NCBI RefSeq assembly: GCF_024499015.1
Contig: NZ_CP098604.1
Coordinates: 3,906,001-3,970,000, forward strand
Source: Xanthomonas hortorum pv. pelargonii
Lineage (GTDB): Bacteria; Pseudomonadota; Gammaproteobacteria; Xanthomonadales; Xanthomonadaceae
Reading direction: 5' to 3'
DNA: 64,000 nucleotides
The notes beneath the pieces were generated by a model. That model had not been told where the DNA came from, made no database searches, and saw only the letters and a list, made by a program, of their open reading frames with translations. Of this stretch, positions 29,485 to 37,560 are shown piece by piece (the first letter of the stretch is position 1; every line of letters begins with the position of its first letter). A program made the position numbers and the translations under genes.

Positions 29485-29705
29485 GTGCGCAGATCAGCGT
29501 GTTGCGACACGGCGATATCGGCCAGCGCAGCTATCGCGGGTAGCTCGACGACCCGCTTACCGCGTTGGGCTGGCAGCGAGCTGCGCACGGCTACCGCCGA
29601 GGCGTCTGCGATGTGGCGGTCGCCTCCACGCTGCAGCGCTGCGCCTTGTTCGCCACCGAAGTGGCAAATGCGCGGTGCGCCGCCTGGCTGCAGCGCAGCC
29701 GATTG
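29485..29705 (+). pseudogene. cobC: Alpha-ribazole phosphatase remnant (histidine phosphatase)
   Basis: Directly after cobT, one frame reads ISVLRHGDIGQRSYRG, the RHG catalytic motif of CobC, then a TAG at 29541-29543. The same frame then continues LDDPLTALGWQRAAHGY and STLQRCALFATEVANA, which is normal CobC sequence. The stop most simply derives from a Gln codon (CAG to TAG). After about 75 residues similarity is lost, while full CobC is about 200 residues, so it is also truncated. The cob genes that usually follow (cobS and others) are absent before the next gene. Confidence 0.82.
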
Positions 29706-29785
29706 CGTCGCCCTCACTGCGCAAGATCGGGACCGCGCGTCACGCCGTTCTGCGCGATGCTGGGGCCGCCAACAAGGAATCGTCC

Positions 29786-30676
29786 ATGCCAGCAGCCTCC
29801 GTCAGTTTCAATCGGCAACGCAGCGTCGAGCGCGTTGTGGCACACCTGCAGGCCAGCATTCGCGCTGGCGAGCCGCTGCCGGATCTGGCCGCACTGGCGG
29901 CGGTGGCGCAGCAATCGCCGCATCATTTCCACCGGGTCTATCGCGCGCTGGCGGGCGAAACCCTGGGGCAGACCATCGCGCGGCTGCGTTGGAGTTATGC
30001 GTTGCATCTGTTGGGCGAGCAGGCGAGCTCGGTGACCGAGGTGGCGCTGGCGGTGGGCTATCAGACCCCGCAGGCGCTGGCACGCGCGTTCCGTGCCGTG
30101 TTGCAGGCCAGCCCGAGCAACCTGCGCAATACACCGTCGCTGCGCGCACAGAAACTGCAGCAATTGGCCGTGCCCTCGATGCCGCCGCAGCTGTCCGGCG
30201 CGCCGTTGCAGGTGATGGTGCAAGTGCTCGACCCGCTGCAAGTAGTGGTGCTACGCCAGCGCGGCGCATTCGACGATCTGGACCGTGGTTTCGGCCGCAT
30301 CGCAGCCTGGGCCGAGCGGGTCGGTGCGATCGAGCAGCTGCAGTCGCTGATCGGCCTGCCGCTCAGCGACCACCGCGATGTGCCGGCGCACCTGCATCTG
30401 TTCGAATGCGGCATGGCCTTCGACGCCGCACTGTCGCCGCCGGCGCCGCTGCACCTGCGCCAGCTCGACGGTGGCGCGCACGCGGTGCTGCGTCATGTAG
30501 GGTCGTATGCAGGTATCGAAGACGCGCTCGACCGCGTGCTCGCGCAGTGGCTACCCGACAGCGGCTACGCGCTACGCGATGCGCCGCTGCATTACCTTTA
30601 TCCAGACGACCCGGAAACAGTGGCCGAGGACGTACTGCGTGCGGATATACACGTGCCGGTTCAAATGTGTCGCTAG
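29786..30676 (+). CDS. AraC-family regulator with GyrI-like effector domain
   Basis: A 296-residue transcription factor. Residues about 12-110 hold two helix-turn-helix units: LAALAAVAQQSPHHFHRVYRALAGETL and VTEVALAVGYQTPQALARAFRA. Residues about 130-296 form a GyrI/Rob-like ligand-binding domain: VVVLRQRGAFDDLDRGFGRIAAWA, LHYLYPDDPETV. The start at 29786 has AAGGAA about 9 nt upstream. Targets and ligand unknown. Confidence 0.87.
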   Translation: MPAASVSFNRQRSVERVVAHLQASIRAGEPLPDLAALAAVAQQSPHHFHRVYRALAGETLGQTIARLRWSYALHLLGEQASSVTEVALAVGYQTPQALARAFRAVLQASPSNLRNTPSLRAQKLQQLAVPSMPPQLSGAPLQVMVQVLDPLQVVVLRQRGAFDDLDRGFGRIAAWAERVGAIEQLQSLIGLPLSDHRDVPAHLHLFECGMAFDAALSPPAPLHLRQLDGGAHAVLRHVGSYAGIEDALDRVLAQWLPDSGYALRDAPLHYLYPDDPETVAEDVLRADIHVPVQMCR

Positions 30677-30759
30677 CGTTTCTGTCTGGTGGCCGCTCTC
30701 CTGCCTGCAGCTCCTTCCAGAACGGAATTGTCAGCACAACAGCGTCGATAAACGCTGAA

Positions 30760-30782
30760 ATGACGGCCTAAACGGCCGTCAT
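30760..30782. terminator. Hairpin between the AraC-type gene and cbsA
   Basis: ATGACGGCC-TAAAC-GGCCGTCAT, perfect 9-bp stem, 83 nt after the regulator stop and 105 nt beyond the convergent cbsA stop. It is followed by a moderately T-rich run and may serve both genes. Confidence 0.55.
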
Positions 30783-30886
30783 CTCCACTTCTCGAATGAT
30801 GTATACCCACCTGTTCACAGCTCAGATTGTCTAGACGGCAAACTATGGCAAAGCGGTGGCGAGTCTCATGAAAGACGGAAGACGCG

Positions 30887-32329
30887 TCAATCGTGCGGCG
30901 TGGCACTTACCTTGCTGGCGGGTGCCGAATGGACGGTGGCAGTGGCAGAACTTCCGATGGCGGGGTAAGCGTTATTGACCAATTCGACGAATTGGTCGTG
31001 GAACCACGCGCCTGCAATCGGGGATTCCGGCAACGCGCCCGTCAGCGTGCCATCCGGGGTCGTGTAGGTCGGGTCGCAGTATCTATCGAAACCCTTTCCC
31101 TGATTATTCGGAATGAGTTTGCTGGAGCCGTCAGATTCACCTGGGCCCTTGCCCCAGACGTATGCATGGATGTGCGCCGTTGGTGCTGCAGTTGGAGGGA
31201 TACCGATACCTGCCCCTTTCTGATTGCACCAATTGCCGCGATGTAAACGAAGATCTACCCGTCCTGAGTTCACATACGTATTGACATCATTTCCGCTGGC
31301 AGAAGTTGGACGACTGCCACCACCCCAACCGTTGCGGCTTGTATCGATAAGGAAGCCGATCCTGCTGGGCCAGCCTGCGCTGACGAAGTCGCTATACAGT
31401 GCTTCTGTAAAGGTGGTTTCGTCGAAAAAGTTGTTCCACTGGTAAAAGTTAGCTGATCTGATGGGCTGCCCGCCGATCGTCAAATCAGGGTTGCGCAGAT
31501 TCGGTTCATTCAGCGGCGTATAGTTGGCTGTATTGGTAATGAAACCGTCCACGCTGGAAAACCCCGCTGCGGTCTCTTGGACGATACTTGAGTACAGCGC
31601 AATTGCTGGGGTCCGGTTACTGGACCATCCCAGCCAGCCGGAGTGCCCCATATCCATGTAATTGGTTGTATTGGCGATGGCATGCAGTTTGTCCAGCGCG
31701 TACTGGATACCCTGCTTGTAGATACCGGTGGAATTTGCCTGGCCGCAGGCGGGGGTGCTCAGATTGGTGACGAGATTGGGCAGGCTGTCAGGTTCGATGA
31801 TGTTGACAATGCGAAGATCCTTGTACTTCGGGTTTGCAAGCACGGACGCGATTACGTTGATGTAATCCTTTTTGTAGCGTTGCAGTCCTGCCTGGGTTAA
31901 AGGTAGCTCGCCATTGGATGCCAGTGCATGGCAGTCGCGTCCCGGGATGTCATAGATGACCAAGCTCACCGTTATTGGCTTATTTGCTTTCCTTTGCTGT
32001 ACTAACGCAGCGTCCAGGTGGCCTTTCAGGCTGAGGCGACCCCCATTCCTCGAGCCACCATAGAGTGAGTTAATCGAGTCTAGCCAGACCGCAGTGGGGT
32101 ATGACTTTACGACCTGCATTTTTTTCTTGGTTGACACATCGCTCACTTTGGCAATCGACGAATCGACCTCTTTCGAATAGTCGGGATTTAGATAGCCAAT
32201 GGCGCCGACGAACGGATTCGCAGCATGCGTTTGTGCGCAAGCGCATGCGGTAGAGAAAAGACCGGCGGTCACCAGTGAAGCATTTATCGTTGACTTTAAA
32301 TTGCGTCGGAAATTTTTTAAACATTTCAT
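30887..32329 (-). CDS. cbsA: Secreted cellobiohydrolase, glycoside hydrolase family 6
   Basis: A 480-residue type II-secreted exo-cellulase candidate. The signal peptide covers about residues 1-33 (NASLVTAGLFSTACACA). GH6 signatures are SLVIYDIPGRDCHALASNGE with the catalytic Asp at 132, and IVNIIEPDSLPN near 180. DTSRNGWGG, GNWCNQKGAGIG and HAYVWGKGPGESDG are also typical. The catalytic domain ends near VNNAYPAIG and only about 20 linker-like residues follow; the fibronectin-III domain known from the X. oryzae CbsA is not present. Ribosome site GAAGGT. Base composition is clearly lower in GC than the flanks. CbsA is a known vascular-virulence factor in Xanthomonas. Confidence 0.9.
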   Translation of the reverse strand: MKCLKNFRRNLKSTINASLVTAGLFSTACACAQTHAANPFVGAIGYLNPDYSKEVDSSIAKVSDVSTKKKMQVVKSYPTAVWLDSINSLYGGSRNGGRLSLKGHLDAALVQQRKANKPITVSLVIYDIPGRDCHALASNGELPLTQAGLQRYKKDYINVIASVLANPKYKDLRIVNIIEPDSLPNLVTNLSTPACGQANSTGIYKQGIQYALDKLHAIANTTNYMDMGHSGWLGWSSNRTPAIALYSSIVQETAAGFSSVDGFITNTANYTPLNEPNLRNPDLTIGGQPIRSANFYQWNNFFDETTFTEALYSDFVSAGWPSRIGFLIDTSRNGWGGGSRPTSASGNDVNTYVNSGRVDLRLHRGNWCNQKGAGIGIPPTAAPTAHIHAYVWGKGPGESDGSSKLIPNNQGKGFDRYCDPTYTTPDGTLTGALPESPIAGAWFHDQFVELVNNAYPAIGSSATATVHSAPASKVSATPHD

Positions 32330-32609
32330 GATGTTTACCTTCAGTTGACTAGGTTGGATGCAGCGGTTGATGCACGAAAGGTTCGACAGGTCTTAAGGTG
32401 TATGGGGGCTGCTGTTCATGGTCAGTCACACTAGAGTTTTTTTTAAAAATGGTCTGAGCGGAAACGGCAAGGTTCAGCTGATCTACCTGACCGCTTTGCG
32501 CACGATCGGAACTCAAGAGACAGGGCCTCGTAGGTATGGCGGGCTCTTCGCTCGTTTCTCTACTAAGCCTGGTATGCTCTGATCAACTGGCGCGAGTTTA
32601 ATTTGAAAT

Positions 32610-33365
32610 TCATGCGGATCGATAGCCAAGCCATTCGGACCATGGCAAGGGTTGTCCTCCAGGGTTGGATTTTGCGTACTCATAAAAGAGAGCTATAAAA
32701 TCCAATTGACTGTTGAATAAGCCGGGGCCTTCTTCGCAGTGATTGGCTTGATGAAAAGCCAGCGAGTGACTTTGATTAAAGGCTAGCTGTCGATTGATGA
32801 TGTCTTCAAAAGATACTGCCGTTGCGTTCTTCAGCATGTCGTGCATGGTGATTAAAATTTCCACATGTCTCAGCCCCGAGTTACAGTGAATGTGCAACTT
32901 TTCATGAGGCATCATCCTACGGCTTATTGTAATAAATGCATCAACATCTTTTATGCGGCGGGCTGCATGAACGGGCAAGGTCAAGCAGGCGTATTCAGTG
33001 CCCTCCGGTCCTGCTGATTCTTCTTCGCCAAAATCCATGGGACTTCCCTTGGTCACCATGCGTAATTCCGATTCTTTATTTTTTAGGCTATTATATTCAC
33101 GAGCCTGCAACATCGTTTGTCTTGTTCGCTGATGGATGTTCCTTAGATCTTCCGCCAGAACGTGTTCGTAGGTTTTCCCTAGATTTGTCCAAAATGGGTT
33201 ATTGGGCACCCGTAGTACGATCGCAGAATTTTCTGTCAGAGGAGTGGGGGTGGTAATGTTGGTGGTAGACGTGATACTTGCGCTGCAAGAAATACGTAGA
33301 CAGTTCCATCCCGTCGAGATACAGCTTTCGTGGAGATTGAAATCATCTGATGAGCGGAAATCCAT
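32610..33365 (-). CDS. Degenerate cysteine-phytase-like protein (XopH/AvrBs1.1 type), candidate effector
   Basis: 251 residues from the first ATG. FRSSDDFNLHES near the N-terminus, NPFWTNLGKTYEHVLAEDLRNIH, ACLTLPVHAARRIKDVDAFI, LHIHCNSGLRHVEILITMHD, MLKNATAVSFEDIINRQ and a C-terminal YEYAKSNPGGQPLPWSEWL follow the order of PTP-like inositol phosphatases. The catalytic loop is altered (C then R after four residues instead of CX5R, and no RT). The general-acid Asp of the TDH loop is replaced by VH. The frame stays open about 210 nt upstream of the ATG without another ATG, so the true N-terminus is uncertain. Low GC. A PIP box lies 333-357 nt upstream. It may be a pseudo-enzyme effector or a decaying gene. 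Confidence 0.65.
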   Translation of the reverse strand: MDFRSSDDFNLHESCISTGWNCLRISCSASITSTTNITTPTPLTENSAIVLRVPNNPFWTNLGKTYEHVLAEDLRNIHQRTRQTMLQAREYNSLKNKESELRMVTKGSPMDFGEEESAGPEGTEYACLTLPVHAARRIKDVDAFITISRRMMPHEKLHIHCNSGLRHVEILITMHDMLKNATAVSFEDIINRQLAFNQSHSLAFHQANHCEEGPGLFNSQLDFIALFYEYAKSNPGGQPLPWSEWLGYRSA

Positions 33366-33697
33366 AGTTGATGTTCGTGCTTTGAATTTCTGTGCATGTT
33401 GAGAGCTGACTTTTGTACGCGATCTGAGTGATGATCTGATTGCTGTGGGCGTGTGGTCCGATATGATGTGCGCGTCGCACTTTAATGGATGAACTATATT
33501 TCTACTGTGCCGACCGCTCGCTATAGCTCGATGAAACGTCTCTGCGATGGCTCTTATGGAGAACTCACTCTGGTAATATTATTGGGATTTTTGGCTGTCA
33601 AAGAGGATCTGGGCTTGATATTATTTATCTGAATTTCGCAAGGAGGCAAGGTGATGAATTACTTTTCACCATCGCCGACGGATCCGACTCTTGCTGA

Positions 33698-33722
33698 GCG
33701 AAGATATGTCGGAAATAGCGAA
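33698..33722 (-). promoter_or_regulatory. Perfect PIP box (HrpX-type site)
   Basis: On the minus strand, TTCGC-N15-TTCGC (33722-33718 and 33702-33698), an exact match to the plant-inducible-promoter element bound by HrpX. It points toward the phytase-like gene. No convincing YANNNT -10 box is seen at the usual 30-32 nt. 33366-33697 between the site and the ATG is A/T-rich and shows no other gene. Confidence 0.75.
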
Positions 33723-33893
33723 TAATCTTCAAGCGTTATAATTTTTTTGTAACGTTGCGCACGAATTATGCGGTTTCGGTTCCGTTCGCTCGGATTTTCT
33801 CTCGCCCTCGATCGACTTGGCTCCTAGGTGCAACAGTCTTGCACTGCAAAATCGCGTTTCTGTCAAAATCCTGACCGTGTTACTTCAAGTTCA

Positions 33894-34522
33894 GAGCGGC
33901 TAAGAAACCTTTTGAATACTATCTTCAGTTTGGAAAAATGGGGCCATGGCAAGACATACAGAGATTCCTATTGCGCTATGGAAGCGCATTGAGTCATTGA
34001 TTCCGCATGTCAAGCTTTCTCCCAGCTGCGGGTGTGGCTCACCCCCTGCGGCGGGGCCACACCGGGCCGAATCCGGCCGATCACGGCAAACGCGGTAGCA
34101 AGCCGTATCTGCTCGTCGATCCCAAGGGCATGCCCTCGGAGGTGTGCGTCACCGGCGCCAATCGGCACGACTCGGTCGTGTTTAAGGAGTTGCTTGATGG
34201 CTTGCCTGCAATCTCCGGAAAACCGGGGCGTCCGCGACGCTGGCTTGGCAAACTGCATGCCGACAAAGCCTATGACATTAAACGTTGCCGCACCTTCCGC
34301 AAGCAGAGCGGGACCATTGCGCCGATTGCGCGCAATGGGATCCAGCGCAACTACCGGTTGGGCCGTCATCGCTGGGTCGTCGAGCGCACGCATGCCTGGC
34401 TCGCAGGCATGGGCAAACTGCGCATCCGCTTTGAACGCCGCATCGATATCCACTTGGCGTTGCTCTCGCTTGCTTGTTCCACCATCTGCTTACAGTTTCT
34501 TCCTGGGTGTTGTGAGCCACTC
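33894..34522. mobile_element. IS5-family element, internally deleted
   Basis: The left end GAGCGGCTAAGAAACC (33894-33909) and right end GGTGTTGTGAGCCACTC (to 34522) are imperfect inverted repeats around a broken transposase gene. About 629 bp remain, while intact relatives are roughly 0.8-0.9 kb. No clear target duplication. Boundaries are approximate. Confidence 0.6.
33946..34522 (+). pseudogene. IS5-family transposase remnant
   Basis: MARHTEIPIALWKRIESLIP from 33946 is the transposase start. After about 27 codons the sequence jumps, in another frame, to the C-terminal half: GKRGSKPYLLVDPKGMPSEV, the DDE-type KLHADKAYDIKRCR, RNYRLGRHRWVVERTHAWL and FERRIDIHLALLSLACS. Around 100 codons between them are missing. 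It cannot be active. Confidence 0.85.
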
Positions 34523-34573
34523 TTGATCGATTACCTGCAATATTTCACTTGCGAAGGCTACCTTGGCATTTGT

Positions 34574-35794
34574 TTATCGAGGTGTTGCGCTTGATTCTTT
34601 AGACCACCCTGGAAAAAACACCATCTGCGGCGGCGGGTGCATCAGGAACTGCTGATGCGAAATATTCCATGCATAGGCGCCGGCCAGCGGAAAGGCCAGG
34701 TAGTCGCCCGGCGCCAGTGCGGCGACGTGCTGGTTGCGCGCCAGCACGTCCTTGGGCGTGCACAACTGCCCGACCAGCGTCACCGGCGTGTCGCGCAGCA
34801 CTGGGGCACGCGCGCCACGCAGCACACGGAACGGATGATCGTGGCCTTGCGCGGCGGGGGTGCGGAAGTGATGGGTGCCGCCGCGGGCAATCGCAAACCA
34901 GGCGCCGTGGCTGCGCTTGAGGTCCAGCACTTCCATCAGATACCAGCCGCAGCTGGCACTGATATAGCGCCCCGGCTCCAACCGCAGACGCAGTGCGTCG
35001 CCATGTTCGCGTAGCAACGCAGGCAAGCCGGCGCAGAAGCCGGCCCAATCGAACGACGATTCCGGCGCCAGATAATCCACACCGAAGCCACCGCCTGCAT
35101 TCACCCGCAATGGGCCGAGCCCGTAGCGTTGCCGCCACTGCTGCATGGTGCGCAGATAGGCGGCGATCAGGTGCAGCTGCGCGCCGGCATCGCGCTGGTG
35201 CGACATCAGATGGAAATGGAAGCCTTCCAGCCGCAGCGAGGGGCTCGCACGCAGCCGATGGATCGCCGCATCCAGATCGTCCGGGTCCAGGCCGAACGGC
35301 GAGGGCTGCCCGCCCATCATCAGACGCGTGCTCTGCGCGCCGGGCACGGCGATGTTCATGCGCAGGAACACCGGCACGCAGCGGCCGGCCTGCGCTGCAA
35401 TGGCGGCCAGGCGTTCCAGTTCGCCAAGGCTTTCCACGTGCACGGTGCAATCTGGCAGCGCAGCGGCCTGGGCAAGTTCGCTATCGAGCTTGCCGGGTCC
35501 GCCGAACAACAACGCGGCCTGCGGTTGTTGCTGATGCAGCCAGGCGAGTTCGCCGCCGGAGGCCGCTTCGAAGCCATCCATGTGCGGGGCGAGCGTGCGC
35601 AGGATCGGCGGCTCGGCATTGGCTTTTGCCGCGTAGAACAGCTCGCACTCGGCCGGCAATTGCGCGCGCATCCATGCCGCGTGTGCGTCCAGTGCGGCCA
35701 GGTCGTAGACGTAGGCGCAGATCGGGCCATCGCTGTGTTCGCGCAGGTGTGGCAACGCCTCCATCACGGCGGCGGTGTCGATGCGCAGGCTCAT
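34574..35794 (-). CDS. xssE: PLP-dependent decarboxylase of siderophore synthesis (PvsE-like)
   Basis: A 406-residue fold-III PLP decarboxylase of the DAP/ornithine decarboxylase type. The PLP Lys is K57 in ELFYAAKANAEPPIL. GFEAASGGEL, VNAGGGFGVDYL and LEPGRYISASCGWYL (the HGGG and EPGR equivalents) follow. In the vibrioferrin pathway the counterpart PvsE supplies the amine building block. It is the last gene of the operon, joined to xssD by an ATGA overlap. Its stop lies about 50 nt from the IS5 remnant, so the final residues (after MVFFPGW) may have been altered by that insertion. Confidence 0.85.
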   Translation of the reverse strand: MSLRIDTAAVMEALPHLREHSDGPICAYVYDLAALDAHAAWMRAQLPAECELFYAAKANAEPPILRTLAPHMDGFEAASGGELAWLHQQQPQAALLFGGPGKLDSELAQAAALPDCTVHVESLGELERLAAIAAQAGRCVPVFLRMNIAVPGAQSTRLMMGGQPSPFGLDPDDLDAAIHRLRASPSLRLEGFHFHLMSHQRDAGAQLHLIAAYLRTMQQWRQRYGLGPLRVNAGGGFGVDYLAPESSFDWAGFCAGLPALLREHGDALRLRLEPGRYISASCGWYLMEVLDLKRSHGAWFAIARGGTHHFRTPAAQGHDHPFRVLRGARAPVLRDTPVTLVGQLCTPKDVLARNQHVAALAPGDYLAFPLAGAYAWNISHQQFLMHPPPQMVFFPGWSKESSATPR

Positions 35795-37560
35795 GCGGCC
35801 ACCTGGCGTGCGGTTGCGATGCGTGGAATGGGATTGGGTAGCGCGGTGTAATCGGACTGACGATCCGCGCGTTGCCACAGCCGTGTGCCCAGATTGTTCT
35901 TGCCGGGCAGCGGCGCGCCGTCGATCAGGCCCTGCAGCGCGGCCTGTGCGCCATGACGTTGCTGCCAGCGTGCGGCGATCTCGCCGACGCAGTGCCACAG
36001 GCGCGCTTCGAGCACGTCATCGCCTTCGGTGAGGTGGAAGATCGCTTCGGCCAGATTGTTGACCAGCGCGCAATACGCCACACGATTCCAGCCCTGTTCC
36101 GGCGTGTAGTACAGCGATTGCCGTGCGCGCTCGCCCACGCCCTGCAAACGCGTGGCGGGCCAGTGGTGGGCGAGCAGCTTGGTGCCTTCCAGATCGCGGA
36201 TCCATACCCGTGTCGGCCAGCCATCGGCGAACCCGATCACGGTATTTTGCAGGTGCGGTTCCAACGCGATGCCGTGCTGGAACAAGGCACTCCACACACC
36301 ATCCAGCAACAAGCCGGCATAGGCGCGGAACCACAGCAACGTGGCGGTATGGCGATCCATTTGTGCGCTGCCCAGTGCCTGCAACTTCGCCGCACACACG
36401 CTGTTGCCCTGCGCATCGCAGGTGAACAACGCGGCGGCCACCTGCGGCTGCCAACGCGCACGTTGTGCGGCAGGAAGGGTCTGCCGATACAAAATGCCGA
36501 AGCTCTCCGATAGCGCGCGTGCCGCAAGCGGATCGGCATCGTGCAGTGCCGGGTCCACCTGCCCGATCTCCAGCGAGGTGGCCGCAGGCTCCAGCATCAC
36601 ATCGAAGCCCGGTACCTGCACCGCCAGCGCACGCCAGCTCGGCGCCAGCAGCTCGGTGAGCGCGACCGCGCTTTCCAGCTCGTACCAGGCGTTCTTGCGC
36701 ACGCAGTTGGTCAGCCGCACATGCACCGAACACTTGAGGAAATAATCCAGCTCCGGGTGATAGAGCGTGCGCACCGAGGAAGTTGGCCGCAGTGCATCGC
36801 CCAGCATGCCGACCGGCTCGATCACGCCGCGTGCCTGCAAGCTGCGCAGCAGCGGGTCGTCAAGCAGGCGCTGCGCTTCCCACGGATGGCAGGGATACAG
36901 ATCCTCGCTGCCGGACAGCTGCCGTAAGGTGGCACGCACGTCGCGGCCCTGCATGCGCAACAGTCGTGGGTCGATGCGGAACCAGAACAGCTGGAACGCC
37001 GCACGCGCTTCCGGCGCGCAGGCCAGCACTTGCGCCAGATCGATGCCCTCGCGACTCTTAGGCGTGGGATGCAAGGCATGCCCCCACAGCATCGATTGCT
37101 CGGCATCGATCATCGCCTCGCCGGTCGCTGCGGCGCCTTGTGCCTGTCGCAACAACGCAGCAGTGATCGCCACGCTGTTGGCGCTTTGCGCGAGCAGTTC
37201 CGGATTGACCGCCTGCGTGCTGCCCAGCGCCTGCAGCAGGCCGCGCGCCAAGGCATGCGCATCCAGGCTCTGCCACGGTTGGCCGGCGCTCTTGAGAAAC
37301 GGCGTGGAGGCGAAGCGGCAGCGGCCCAGGCGATCGGCATAGGCAATGCGCACGCACAGCGCGCCGGTATCGCCCAGATCGATGCGCAGCCAACGGTGTT
37401 CGGCCACGCGCGGGCCGGGGCGATCCAGCCCGCGATAATCGAAGTCCACTGCGCGCTGCGGAATCGCGAATTCGCGCAGGTAGCAGTTCAACCAGCAGGT
37501 GCAGGCCTGCGCGTCGGCCATGCTGTCGTACCAGGGGTCATGCATCGTGTGCGGCGACAT
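35791..37560 (-). CDS. xssD: IucA/IucC-type siderophore synthetase (PvsD-like)
   Basis: A 589-residue NRPS-independent synthetase that uses ATP to join a carboxylate to an amine or alcohol. HALHPTPKSREG is the conserved ATP-binding block. HPELDYFLKCSVHVRLTNCVRK, EPHLQNTVIGFADGWPTRVWIRDLEG and the FhuF-like C-terminus (YCALVNNLAEAIFHL) are typical. The start at 37560 has a GAGGAG site upstream and overlaps the xssC 3' end by 23 nt. It pairs with xssB to assemble the siderophore. Confidence 0.88.
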   Translation of the reverse strand: MSPHTMHDPWYDSMADAQACTCWLNCYLREFAIPQRAVDFDYRGLDRPGPRVAEHRWLRIDLGDTGALCVRIAYADRLGRCRFASTPFLKSAGQPWQSLDAHALARGLLQALGSTQAVNPELLAQSANSVAITAALLRQAQGAAATGEAMIDAEQSMLWGHALHPTPKSREGIDLAQVLACAPEARAAFQLFWFRIDPRLLRMQGRDVRATLRQLSGSEDLYPCHPWEAQRLLDDPLLRSLQARGVIEPVGMLGDALRPTSSVRTLYHPELDYFLKCSVHVRLTNCVRKNAWYELESAVALTELLAPSWRALAVQVPGFDVMLEPAATSLEIGQVDPALHDADPLAARALSESFGILYRQTLPAAQRARWQPQVAAALFTCDAQGNSVCAAKLQALGSAQMDRHTATLLWFRAYAGLLLDGVWSALFQHGIALEPHLQNTVIGFADGWPTRVWIRDLEGTKLLAHHWPATRLQGVGERARQSLYYTPEQGWNRVAYCALVNNLAEAIFHLTEGDDVLEARLWHCVGEIAARWQQRHGAQAALQGLIDGAPLPGKNNLGTRLWQRADRQSDYTALPNPIPRIATARQVAA

